Assembly (NCBI RefSeq): GCF_045062745.1
Contig: NZ_JBJGED010000001.1
Coordinates: 372,001 to 436,000 of the forward strand
Source of the DNA: Paenibacillus_AA sp045062745
Lineage (GTDB): Bacteria; Bacillota; Bacilli; Paenibacillales; NBRC-103111
DNA length: 64,000 nucleotides
Direction of reading: 5' to 3'
In this document: positions 44,935-52,408 of the stretch, in pieces
Numbering within the stretch: position 1 is the stretch's first letter
How the letters are laid out: each line of letters opens with the position of its first letter
Notes under the pieces: generated by a model
What the model saw: the letters and a program-made list of their open reading frames with translations, nothing else
Database searches by the model: none
Told to the model about the DNA's origin: nothing
Program-made: the position numbers and the translations under genes

Positions 44935-46383
44935 ATGTCTACATACCATAACTTGATCGGCGGCCGCTGGACCGCCGCCCGCTCGGGCCGGGTGCGCCCG
45001 GACCTGAACCCTAGCCGTACCTCGGAGGTGCTCGCCCACTTCCCTGAGAGCGACCCGCTCGACTTGCAGGATGCCTTGGAGGCCGCCTCGTCCGCGTATC
45101 CGAAGTGGCGCAGCATGAGCCTCGTTGCGCGCGGCGACATTTTGTATCGCGCCGCCGAGCTGTTGACCGCTCGCGCCGACGCCATCGGCCGCGATCTGGC
45201 GCTCGAAGAGGGCAAGACGTTCCCCGAAGCGAAGGGCGAGACGCTACGCGCCGCCGCGATTCTGCGCTATTACGCCGGGGAAGCACGCCAAGAGACCGGC
45301 GAAGTGTATGCAGCGCAAGACCCGACCACGCTGCTCTACACGCGCCGCGAGCCTCTGGGTGTCGTAGGCGTCATCACGCCGTGGAACTTCCCGATCGCCA
45401 TCCCGGCCTGGAAGATCGCGCCCGCGCTCGTCTACGGCAACGCGGTCGTCTGGAAGCCGGCGGACATTACGCCGTTGACTGCGTTCCACCTGGCGCAGGC
45501 ACTCGTCGACGCCGGCTTGCCGGAAGGCGTGCTGAACGTCGTCTATGGCCGCGGCTCCGTGCTCGGGCCTGTGCTCACGGAGGACCGCGCCGTGCGCGGC
45601 ATCTCGTTCACTGGCTCGAACGCCGTCGGCCGGGGCATCGGCATCGCCTGCGCGACGCGCGGGGCGAAGTACCAGCTCGAGATGGGCGGCAAGAACGCCG
45701 TCGTCGTGCTGGCCGACGCCGACCTCGAGCTCGCCGTCGAGATGACGATCCGCGGCGCGATGCGCTCCACGGGCCAGAAGTGCACGGCGACGAGCCGCGT
45801 CATCGTCGAGGCTCCGCTGCTCGACGCCTTCACCGAGGCGCTCGCCGAGCGCTGCCGCGGGCTGCAGGTCGGCGATCCGCTCGACTCCGCCACGTACATG
45901 GGCCCGCTCGCTTCCGCCGACCAGCAAAAGACCGTACTCGACTACATCCGTCTCGGCCAGGAGGAAGGCGCGCGACTCGTCACGGGCGGCGAAGCGCTGG
46001 ATCCTTCCGGCTACTACGTCGCGCCTACGGTGTTCGCCGGGGTGAACCCGGGGAGCCGCCTTGCGACGGAGGAGATTTTCGGCCCGGTCGTCGCGGTCGT
46101 CCCTGCGGCGAGCATGGACGAGGCGCTGCAGCTCGTGAACGGCAGCTCCTTCGGCCTAAGCTCCTCCGTCTTCACGCGCGACCTGGGCAAAGCGCTGCGC
46201 TATGTCGAAGAGGTCGAGTGTGGCATCGTGCACGTGAACTCGGAGACGGCCGGCGCCGAGCCGCACGTCCCGTTCGGCGGGATGAAAGAGTCGAGCTCCA
46301 ACTCCCGGGAGCAGGGTAAGTCGGCTCGAGAGTTTTTCACCCAAGTCAAGACGGTGTATATGGATCGGCCTGCTTCTGTGTAA
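44935..46383 (+). CDS. Aldehyde dehydrogenase, 2,5-dioxovalerate (alpha-ketoglutarate semialdehyde) dehydrogenase-like
   Basis: 482 residues. Active residues: Asn151 (TPWNFPIAIP), Lys174 (VVWKPAD), Glu249 (YQLEMGGKN) and nucleophile Cys283 (STGQKCTATSR). The overall pattern, e.g. EEGKTFPEAKGETLRAAAIL, RYYAGEARQETG and PFGGMKESSSNSREQG near the end, closely follows Bacillus YcbD and other alpha-ketoglutarate-semialdehyde dehydrogenases, which oxidise the last aldehyde of non-phosphorylative sugar-acid pathways to alpha-ketoglutarate. Substrate assignment is inference. Start ATG 44935 follows GAGAGGAGC. A terminator follows at 46392. Confidence 0.85.
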   Translation: MSTYHNLIGGRWTAARSGRVRPDLNPSRTSEVLAHFPESDPLDLQDALEAASSAYPKWRSMSLVARGDILYRAAELLTARADAIGRDLALEEGKTFPEAKGETLRAAAILRYYAGEARQETGEVYAAQDPTTLLYTRREPLGVVGVITPWNFPIAIPAWKIAPALVYGNAVVWKPADITPLTAFHLAQALVDAGLPEGVLNVVYGRGSVLGPVLTEDRAVRGISFTGSNAVGRGIGIACATRGAKYQLEMGGKNAVVVLADADLELAVEMTIRGAMRSTGQKCTATSRVIVEAPLLDAFTEALAERCRGLQVGDPLDSATYMGPLASADQQKTVLDYIRLGQEEGARLVTGGEALDPSGYYVAPTVFAGVNPGSRLATEEIFGPVVAVVPAASMDEALQLVNGSSFGLSSSVFTRDLGKALRYVEEVECGIVHVNSETAGAEPHVPFGGMKESSSNSREQGKSAREFFTQVKTVYMDRPASV

Positions 46384-46391
46384 TAAAACGA

Positions 46392-46433
46392 AAAGGACCT
46401 CAAATCCCACTGCTGAGTGGGTTGAGGTCCTTT
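46392..46433. terminator. Terminator after the aldehyde dehydrogenase gene
   Basis: AAAGGACCTCAA pairs with TTGAGGTCCTTT, with an inner CCCACT/AGTGGG stem around GCTG. It closes the 34.9-46.4 kb cluster on its right side. Confidence 0.88.
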
Positions 46434-46590
46434 CCTTTAGCGGACTGACTCGTATAACCTGCATGGCTCTTCTATCTCTTTGTTCCACTATCCCTTCCGC
46501 TCAGGACCAGATCTCCGATTCCCCTATATGCTAACCCGTCATCCGCTTCACAGTTTCCAGTCATACTGTTGCCTTCGCTCCCTCGCCCAT

Positions 46591-46784
46591 TCAAGTCGAT
46601 TTTGCAGAATTAGAGCAGGAGTCGAACAGGTTTGGACACGTGTAATTCGATTTTGCCTGCTTAATGGAGGACAATCCGGGAGCACTACTCTTAAAACATG
46701 ATCCAATTTGGCAAACTGGAACTAGAGCACGTTCCCGGCTCGCCAGTCCACTTGCAAGTTGGCAAATTCAAACTGGAGCTTTCC
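46591..46784 (+). repeat. Degenerate ~51-bp repeats, probable decayed copies of the 11-kb family
   Basis: Four degenerate copies lie at about 46591, 46641, 46701 and 46751. Landmarks: TCGATTTTGC at 46596 and 46647 (51 bp apart) and TTGGCAAA at 46708 and 46759 (51 bp apart), each followed within about 20 bp by TTAGAGC, CTAGAGC, CTGGAGC or similar. The minus-strand repeat at 10913-11320 has the same TTAGAGC after its hairpin and the same period. The rest of 46434-46590 shows nothing recognisable. Confidence 0.5.
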
Positions 46785-47198
46785 CTACTTCTCCCGAATC
46801 GATTCCATCAAAAAAGAAACATCGTTTGTATTCGTATGAAGGACGTACGCCGCACCCAAGCTTTTATAGATCAGCCTCGGGTGTACGGAATGGGTGATGA
46901 CGTAGATCGGGTGGACCGTCCAGGCCCGGCATATCTGAATATAGCGGCAAGTCAGCGTCTGGCTCGTCTCGAACAGGAATACCCGGCCCACCGGAAACTC
47001 CGGCAGCAGCCACGTCGTTTGGTCCACGGTGTCGAGCTCGATGCACTCCGTGGCCCCCAGCTCTCGAACTTTGTTCAGCTCGACCCGGTTATTGACGATC
47101 ACAGCGAACGGAATGCGCGCCCGCAGGAGCTCGCCGACGAAGGCTTCCCCCGCTTTATTCGGCGCTGCCACCACGATGCGCTCTATAGAGGGTTCCAT
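46785..47198 (-). CDS. Stand-alone RCK/TrkA-N-like protein under c-di-AMP riboswitch
   Basis: 137 residues. The beta-alpha alternation (IERIVVAAPNKAGEAFVGEL, ARIPFAVIVNN, GATECIELDTVD, VGRVFLFETSQTLTCRYIQ, HPIYVITHSVHPRLIYKSLG, AAYVLHTNTND) follows the RCK_N fold of KtrA-type potassium-channel gating subunits, although the first glycine-rich loop is changed to APNKAG. There is no C-terminal RCK_C domain. AAGGAGA precedes ATG 47198. A ydaO/yuaA riboswitch lies in its 5' leader, consistent with potassium or osmotic control. Function is inferred only. Confidence 0.62.
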   Translation of the reverse strand: MEPSIERIVVAAPNKAGEAFVGELLRARIPFAVIVNNRVELNKVRELGATECIELDTVDQTTWLLPEFPVGRVFLFETSQTLTCRYIQICRAWTVHPIYVITHSVHPRLIYKSLGAAYVLHTNTNDVSFLMESIREK

Positions 47199-47317
47199 GC
47201 TTCCTTGTCTCCTTTATATGAAATCCGGCTTTTTCCTTTTTCAACAACGGACAAAACAAATAACCGCAGAGGCCTAAGCCCTGCAGCCGACGTCGTCGAT
47301 CACAAGCTTCATCATCC

Positions 47318-47512
47318 TCTCTCCTGACGCTTACGAGGTTAGCTGCCGGATTCGGGCGGTGAGAGTCGCCCTACCCGATGCTGTGGAGCTTGCGCTCCAA
47401 CGCATCAGGATTCACCCCATGCCGTGCCTGTCGGCTCTCACACCGATGCACCGCGTATTGGTTCCCCCGCGCCTCTGCGTTCCGCAGAAGCTTCAGCGAT
47501 TGTCCGATGGCA
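47318..47512 (-). ncRNA. Cyclic-di-AMP riboswitch (ydaO/yuaA class)
   Basis: On the minus strand the conserved blocks occur in order: ATCGCTGAAGC (47491-47500 complement), GCGGGGGAACCAAT, ATGGGGTGAATCC, GGGTAGGGCGACTCTCAC, CCGAATCCGGCAGCTAACC and TCGTAAGCGTCAGGAGAGAGG. This is the ydaO/yuaA consensus, a riboswitch that senses c-di-AMP and usually turns off downstream potassium-uptake and cell-wall genes. A GC-rich hairpin with GCAGGGC/GGCCTCTGC arms near 47258-47290 followed by a TTATTTGTTTT run is the likely expression platform. It controls the RCK-like gene at 46785. Confidence 0.92.
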
Positions 47513-47813
47513 GGCAGACTGCGCATCAGGAATCTTGAATTGTATCTTACGCCTGCCGGAGCGGCCTGTAAAGATTACACGTCTATTGAAAACGGCATTG
47601 CCGGACTTTTCATTTGACCAAACCATGGCGGATCGGGCGCATGCTCTATGCTGCTCGCTATATCTTCTATTTTCATGGATATTTTCAGAAAATGCACGCC
47701 CTAGGTTTGAATGTTGCGAAATCGGGGTAATGCATAATAAAAAGCCGGCCAGCCATACTAGTAAACGGTGATTTTTGGCATCCGATACTTTCGAAACATA
47801 AATGTTGAAGATG

Positions 47814-47842
47814 TTGATTTATGGTCCCGAATCAGGGATAAT
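47814..47842 (+). promoter_or_regulatory. Sigma-A-type promoter of sodA
   Basis: TTGATT (47814-47819) and GATAAT (47837-47842) are separated by 17 bp, 42 bp upstream of the sodA start. The rest of the 47513-47813 interval shows no gene. Confidence 0.65.
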
Positions 47843-47883
47843 AAGGGAGTACGAGATACATATCTATTAGGAGGGATTCACGA

Positions 47884-48492
47884 ATGGCACATCAATTACC
47901 ACCGCTTCCTTACGCCAACAACGCACTGGAGCCTCATATCGACGAGCAAACGATGATGATCCACCACGATCGTCACCACAACACTTACGTGACGAACTTG
48001 AACGCTGCATTGGAAGGCCATGCGGACCTCCAAGCGAAGAGCATCGAAGACCTGATCGCCGACCTGAACAGCGTACCGGAATCGATCCGTACCGCAGTTC
48101 GCAACAATGGCGGCGGCCACGCGAACCACAGCTTGTTCTGGGAAGTTATCGGCCCTAACGGCGGCGGCGCTCCGACAGGCGCGCTGGCGGACGCAATCAA
48201 CAGCGAGCTGGGCGGCTTCGAGAAGTTCAAGGAAGATTTCGCGAAAGCCGGCACGACTCGCTTCGGCAGCGGCTGGGCTTGGTTGAGCGTGAAGGGCGGC
48301 AAGCTCGTCGTCAGCAGCACCCCGAACCAAGACAGCCCGATTATGGAAGGCGCTACGCCAATCCTCGGGATGGACGTGTGGGAGCATGCTTACTACCTGA
48401 AATACCAAAACAAGCGCCCGGACTACATCGCTGCGTTCTGGAACGTAGTGAACTGGGCCGAAGTGGGCAAGCGTTACGAAGCGGCTAAGTAA
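47884..48492 (+). CDS. sodA: Manganese/iron superoxide dismutase
   Basis: 202 residues, standard length. Metal ligands His27 (IHHDRHH), His82 (ANHSLFW), Asp164 and His168 (GMDVWEHAYY). It dismutates superoxide in the cytoplasm. ATG 47884 follows AGGAGGG. The pattern GGGHANHSLFW with Gly at 77 (GGGH) and the QDSP loop favours manganese. Lower GC and codon use than the surrounding 43-46 kb genes. It is a separate gene from the fused dismutase at 2300; a terminator follows. Confidence 0.96.
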   Translation: MAHQLPPLPYANNALEPHIDEQTMMIHHDRHHNTYVTNLNAALEGHADLQAKSIEDLIADLNSVPESIRTAVRNNGGGHANHSLFWEVIGPNGGGAPTGALADAINSELGGFEKFKEDFAKAGTTRFGSGWAWLSVKGGKLVVSSTPNQDSPIMEGATPILGMDVWEHAYYLKYQNKRPDYIAAFWNVVNWAEVGKRYEAAK

Positions 48493-48506
48493 GTGGAAGT
48501 TAACGG

Positions 48507-48540
48507 ACGTCCGGTTCCTTTGGGGGACCGGGCGTTTTTT
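48507..48540 (+). terminator. sodA terminator
   Basis: ACGTCCGGTTCC pairs with GGGGACCGGGCGT around a TTTG loop and is followed by TTTTTTG. It lies 14 bp after the sodA stop. Confidence 0.9.
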
Positions 48541-48575
48541 GTGTGCCGTTCAGCACCGCGATCCGCCTCTTCCCG

Positions 48576-48609
48576 TGCTCCAAGGTAGATTTTCTACTCT
48601 ACAGCACCG
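48576..48609 (-). repeat. Single diverged copy of the 51-bp hairpin repeat
   Basis: Minus-strand sequence here reads GCTGTAGAGTAGAAAATCTA then CCTTGGAGCACGGGAAGAG, matching the array unit GTAAAGTAAAAAAGTTGCTTTAGAGCGGGGAAAGAG in order. The central stem is GTAGA/TCTAC instead of AAAGTAA/TTACTTT, i.e. both arms changed together. Confidence 0.65.
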
Positions 48610-48704
48610 GGACTTATACGCCCGTCTGCTCCCGTCGTACTGTTTCGGCCCCGTCCTGAATATAATGCAGCGAATGCCGATCATGACGGAGGGACGAACC
48701 GCCG

Positions 48705-48872
48705 ATGTCCAAAAACAATCGTGGGAAAGCGCTCTGGAAACTGCCCGCTCGGGCCCGAGGCACATGCCCGGTTTGCGGCTCGACACGCATCAAGCTGCTC
48801 TACACCCGGACGCAGCAAGACGGCCAGAAGCTGAAGGTGTGCAAAAAGTGCCGGACCCGAGTCAGCGCGTAG
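48705..48872 (+). CDS. Small zinc-ribbon protein
   Basis: 55 residues, too short for most gene callers. It is basic at the N terminus (MSKNNRGKALWKLPARARG), then CPVC (about 21-24) and CKKC (about 48-51), spaced 23 residues apart, the four-cysteine zinc-ribbon pattern. The ribosome-binding site GGAGGG is about 12 bases upstream. A strong terminator follows immediately at 48879, supporting a real transcript. A nucleic-acid-binding role is plausible; function unknown. Confidence 0.75.
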   Translation: MSKNNRGKALWKLPARARGTCPVCGSTRIKLLYTRTQQDGQKLKVCKKCRTRVSA

Positions 48873-48878
48873 CATCCC

Positions 48879-48928
48879 AAAAAGGCGTTCGAGAGGAGCA
48901 CGGATGTGCCGATCTCGAACGCCTTTTT
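48879..48928. terminator. Bidirectional terminator
   Basis: AAAAAGGCGTTCGAGA / TCTCGAACGCCTTTTT, a perfect 16-bp stem with an 18-base loop, between the zinc-ribbon gene and the convergent mutY gene. Confidence 0.92.
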
Positions 48929-48950
48929 GGTGTATCGTATTCGGACGGGC

Positions 48951-50243
48951 CTACTTCGGCTGCAGCTCGCGGATAATACGGAGGAACACATTCGGGAACG
49001 CGAACCGATCCATGTCAGAGGCGTCAATCCATTGCCAATGGGACGCCTCCGTGTCCCCGACTCTCTCGCCGCCCTCCACGAACCCCTCGAACCGGCAGCG
49101 GTACACGTCCAGCTGCCACTGGATGTGGCTGAAGGTGTGCTCCGCCGCCATCAGCCACTCGCCCGGCTCGACGCGCAGGCCGAGCCGCTCCGCCAGCTCG
49201 CCGCGCAGCAGCTCGGCGTCGCGGCGCGCGGGCGGCGCGCCCGCAGGCGCCTCCGCGCCGAGCGGCGCGAACAGCGCGAGCTCGCCGCCGCCAGCCGCGA
49301 GCGCATCCGCACCGGTGCCTGCGCCGGCGTCCGCCGCCGCCGAGCTCCGCCGGCGGCGCTTGCCCGCGCCGCCCGCGGCCGGCCCACCGGCCGCGGCCAG
49401 CGCCGCAGGCGCCTGAACTCCCGCTACGTGCGGGAGTTCCCACATGCGCGCCAGCAAGCCGTCCTGCGGCCGCTGGCGAATGAGGAACCGGCCGCTATGC
49501 GCGCCGGTGCCTTCCACGAACGCCACGAGGCGCGCTTCCGGCCGGGGCGGCTTCGCCTTCGCCTTGACCGGCAGCGCCTCGGTCATCCCTTCCAGCCGGG
49601 CGGCGCAATGCTCCATCACCGGGCAGGTCAAGCAGCTGGGCGACTTCGGCGTACACACCGTCGCCCCGAGCTCCATCAGCGCTTGATTGAAGTCGCGGGC
49701 TTCCCCTTCCGGGATCAGCGACTTGGCCAGCGCCTCGATGCGTACCCGGGTCGACGGCTTCGCGATGTCGTCCTGCAGGAGGAAGAAGCGCGACAGCACG
49801 CGCATCACGTTCCCGTCTACCGCCGGCTCGGGCCGGTTGTAGGCGATGCTCAGGATCGCCCCGGCGGTGTAAGGGCCGACACCCTTGAGCGAGGACACGG
49901 CCTCAAGCGTATCCGGCACCGTGCCGCCGTAGCCCTCCTTCACCTCCCGCACCGCCGCTTGGAGGTTGCGGGCCCGCGAATAGTAGCCGAGCCCCTCCCA
50001 TTGCTTCAGCACGTCCTCCTCCGGCGCATCCGCCAGCGCCTCAAGAGTCGGGAATTTTTCCAAAAACCGGTGATAATAAGGAATGACAGTATCGACCCGG
50101 GTTTGCTGCAGCATCACTTCCGAGATCCAAATATGATAAGGGTCGCGGCTGCGCCGCCACGGCAAATCCCTTCGATGGGCTTTGTACCAGGCGAGCAGCG
50201 GCTCCGAATATATAACCAAGTTGCGATCCGCGGGCTCCATCAT
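48951..50243 (-). CDS. mutY: A/G-specific adenine glycosylase
   Basis: 430 residues. MutY removes adenine paired with 8-oxoguanine. Catalytic Glu42 (SEVMLQQT) and Asp143 (PAVDGNV), helix-hairpin-helix LKGVGPYTAG and the 4Fe-4S cysteines Cys197, Cys204, Cys207 and Cys213 are intact. A Nudix-like C-terminal domain follows. An Ala/Gly-rich insertion at about 276-338 (AALAAAGGPAAGG, AAADAGAGTGADALAAGGG), with an Arg run, lies inside the C-terminal domain, unusual for MutY. Start ATG 50243. Confidence 0.95.
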   Translation of the reverse strand: MMEPADRNLVIYSEPLLAWYKAHRRDLPWRRSRDPYHIWISEVMLQQTRVDTVIPYYHRFLEKFPTLEALADAPEEDVLKQWEGLGYYSRARNLQAAVREVKEGYGGTVPDTLEAVSSLKGVGPYTAGAILSIAYNRPEPAVDGNVMRVLSRFFLLQDDIAKPSTRVRIEALAKSLIPEGEARDFNQALMELGATVCTPKSPSCLTCPVMEHCAARLEGMTEALPVKAKAKPPRPEARLVAFVEGTGAHSGRFLIRQRPQDGLLARMWELPHVAGVQAPAALAAAGGPAAGGAGKRRRRSSAAADAGAGTGADALAAGGGELALFAPLGAEAPAGAPPARRDAELLRGELAERLGLRVEPGEWLMAAEHTFSHIQWQLDVYRCRFEGFVEGGERVGDTEASHWQWIDASDMDRFAFPNVFLRIIRELQPK

Positions 50244-50318
50244 AACGCTTAGACTCCTCTACCTGAACAGATTTCGGACATCCTCTTATTGTGCATGGAA
50301 CCCGCCCGGTTGGCAAGC

Positions 50319-51515
50319 CTATTGCGTCTGAAGCCCCCCGGATTCTTTACCGGCCGCCGTCCCCGACGCCCCCGCATTCGGGCGCAGCCCGGATCCGAGC
50401 AGCACCACACCGCAGCCGGCCGCGATCCAACCCAGGATCGCTCCATTGGATGCGAGAGGCTGGGCCCCGCCGTAGTAGAGCACGTTACGCAGTCCGGAAG
50501 CCGCGATCCGAAGCGGAGACCAGGAGTACAACCAGTCCTGCGTCGCCTGCGGCAGGAACTCGACCGGCATGTTCAGCACCGGCATGGAGAAGAACATGAG
50601 CAGGACGAGCAGCGCCATCGCCGGGAGGCCGATCCAGATCAGCAACGCGGATTGGAGAAGGAAGAACGCCGCCCCGATCAGCCAGAGGAACAACCAAACG
50701 GCTGCCGCATCCGCGAGCGCCACCCCGTACCAGCCCGAAGCCATCCACACGATAAATCCGGACACGAGCGCGAGCACGGCTACACCCGAGACCAACTGCG
50801 AGGCTGCGATCCCGAACCGACCCGCCCCCTGTGCAGCCGCTTGGCCGCCGGCCAGGAACAGGAAAGCCGCCGTGACCAAGCTGCCGATCCATATAATCTG
50901 CGTGAGCAGCCCAGGTGCATTGCCGCTCGCCTGATTCGCTCCGATCGGATGCACGAGCTGTACCTGCGTCTGAATGGGCGTGAGCATCGCCGTGGCCGCC
51001 ACGACCGGAATCGTAGGCGAGTTGCCGCCCGCCATCGAGAGCAGCTGCTGCGAGAATCCGGTGCCTACCCCCGCCATCACTTGCTGGAGCATTTGGCTCA
51101 CCGCCGTCGAAGCCGGCGTACTCATGCCTTCGTTCACGAGAATCTGCACGGTAGCCGGCTTCGGCGTGGCGGACGACAACGACAGGAGACCGGCGCTTAA
51201 GTCTGCCGGCAGCACGAGTGCGCCATAATACTTTTGCTCATCCAGCCCTTCACGCACGGCGGCTTCCGATGTTTCCACGATCCATCGAACCGGCATTTGC
51301 CCGTTCCCCAGCAGCTTTTCCTTCACCATTTCCCCAGCCGCCAGCGTCGAGCCGTTCGGCAATTTGACCGGCTGATCGAGCACTGCAATCGCGACCGGCA
51401 GCTCCTTGGGCTTCGCCCCCACAATCGAGCCCATCATTGCGAGCCCGAAAATCGACAGCACCAAAAGCACCACAACAATTCCGATCCAAAGCAGCTTTTG
51501 CTTAAACAATCCCAT
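50319..51515 (-). CDS. YhgE/Pip-type ABC-2-like membrane protein
   Basis: 398 residues. An N-terminal helix (7-28), a large extracytoplasmic loop of about 170 residues (VAIAVLDQPVKLPNGSTLAAG, VNEGMSTPASTAVSQMLQQV), then five or six helices. This layout follows YhgE/DUF3533 proteins, distant ABC-2 exporters, often controlled by adjacent TetR repressors, which matches the divergent TetR gene here. Probably exports or confers resistance to a compound; substrate unknown. Start ATG 51515. Confidence 0.75.
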   Translation of the reverse strand: MGLFKQKLLWIGIVVVLLVLSIFGLAMMGSIVGAKPKELPVAIAVLDQPVKLPNGSTLAAGEMVKEKLLGNGQMPVRWIVETSEAAVREGLDEQKYYGALVLPADLSAGLLSLSSATPKPATVQILVNEGMSTPASTAVSQMLQQVMAGVGTGFSQQLLSMAGGNSPTIPVVAATAMLTPIQTQVQLVHPIGANQASGNAPGLLTQIIWIGSLVTAAFLFLAGGQAAAQGAGRFGIAASQLVSGVAVLALVSGFIVWMASGWYGVALADAAAVWLFLWLIGAAFFLLQSALLIWIGLPAMALLVLLMFFSMPVLNMPVEFLPQATQDWLYSWSPLRIAASGLRNVLYYGGAQPLASNGAILGWIAAGCGVVLLGSGLRPNAGASGTAAGKESGGLQTQ

Positions 51516-51535
51516 GTTTGCACACCCCTTATTTC

Positions 51536-51573
51536 AATTAACATGTTGTTGATTAATGTTCACACTGTTAATT
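51536..51573. promoter_or_regulatory. TetR-type operator region
   Basis: AATTAACA (51536-51543) and TGTTAATT (51566-51573) are perfect inverted copies 22 bp apart, with GTTGATTAATGTTCAC between them, in the divergent permease-TetR intergenic region. Confidence 0.6.
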
Positions 51574-51692
51574 ATAATAAGAGTACCATTGCTTGCAATA
51601 ATCAATCCCAGCACGCATTGTTAACTATTCCACACAAGGTTTGTCCACTGTTCATTATCTCTGAAAACTTTTGAAACCCGAGGTGAAGCCCT

Positions 51693-52310
51693 ATGAGCGA
51701 CAAGCCGGATCGCCGTCAAGCCCGCACGAAGCAAGTGCTGCTACAAGCGCTGTTGGAGTTGATCGAGGAAAAAGGGAGCGACCAGATCACGGTAACCGAT
51801 ATTTCCAACCGGGCCGATCTGAATCGCGGAACGTTCTACCTGCACTACCGCGACGTACCCGACATGCTGGAGCAGATCAAGGATGAAGCGTTCAACCGCA
51901 TTCAAACTTTAATAAAAGCTCTTGATCCCCGGGAGCTGCTAGAGCATTTGAACCAGGGAAAGGCCTACCCGAAATCCGTCCGGCTCTTCGAGGAATTCGC
52001 GGCCCATCGGCTCTTCTATCAAGTGATATTGGGGCCGAACGGGGATATGTCGTTTCTCAACCGGGTGATGGAGTTGTTCCGGAATCATTTGTACACGAAA
52101 TTCACCTACGAAATCGAGGAATCGGGCCGGCTCGTCCCCATCGATTACCTAATGGCTTACTCGATCTCGGCGAATTTGGGCGTCGTGCAGCATTGGATCC
52201 GGAACGGGATGCAGCAATCTCCCGAAGAGATCAGTCTGATTTTGTCCAGCCTGATGAATTACGGTCCGCTCGTGGCAAGCGGCTTGAAGCTGAAGGTCGC
52301 CCAGCCTTGA
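51693..52310 (+). CDS. TetR/AcrR family regulator
   Basis: 205 residues. N-terminal helix-turn-helix ITVTDISNRADLNRGTFYLHY with the TetR start RRQARTKQVLLQALLELIEEKG. The C-terminal ligand domain ends ISLILSSLMNYGPLVASGL. Probably represses the divergent YhgE-like exporter and itself. ATG 51693 follows GAGGTGA. Confidence 0.9.
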   Translation: MSDKPDRRQARTKQVLLQALLELIEEKGSDQITVTDISNRADLNRGTFYLHYRDVPDMLEQIKDEAFNRIQTLIKALDPRELLEHLNQGKAYPKSVRLFEEFAAHRLFYQVILGPNGDMSFLNRVMELFRNHLYTKFTYEIEESGRLVPIDYLMAYSISANLGVVQHWIRNGMQQSPEEISLILSSLMNYGPLVASGLKLKVAQP

Positions 52311-52408
52311 CCGGTCTCCGGATGGCTGCACCGTTCGGCTTTTTCATTGTCAGCGTTCCCGCCCGTGGGCTATACTGGATTTAATTGTTAGTGGAAGAGA
52401 GGCCCTCT

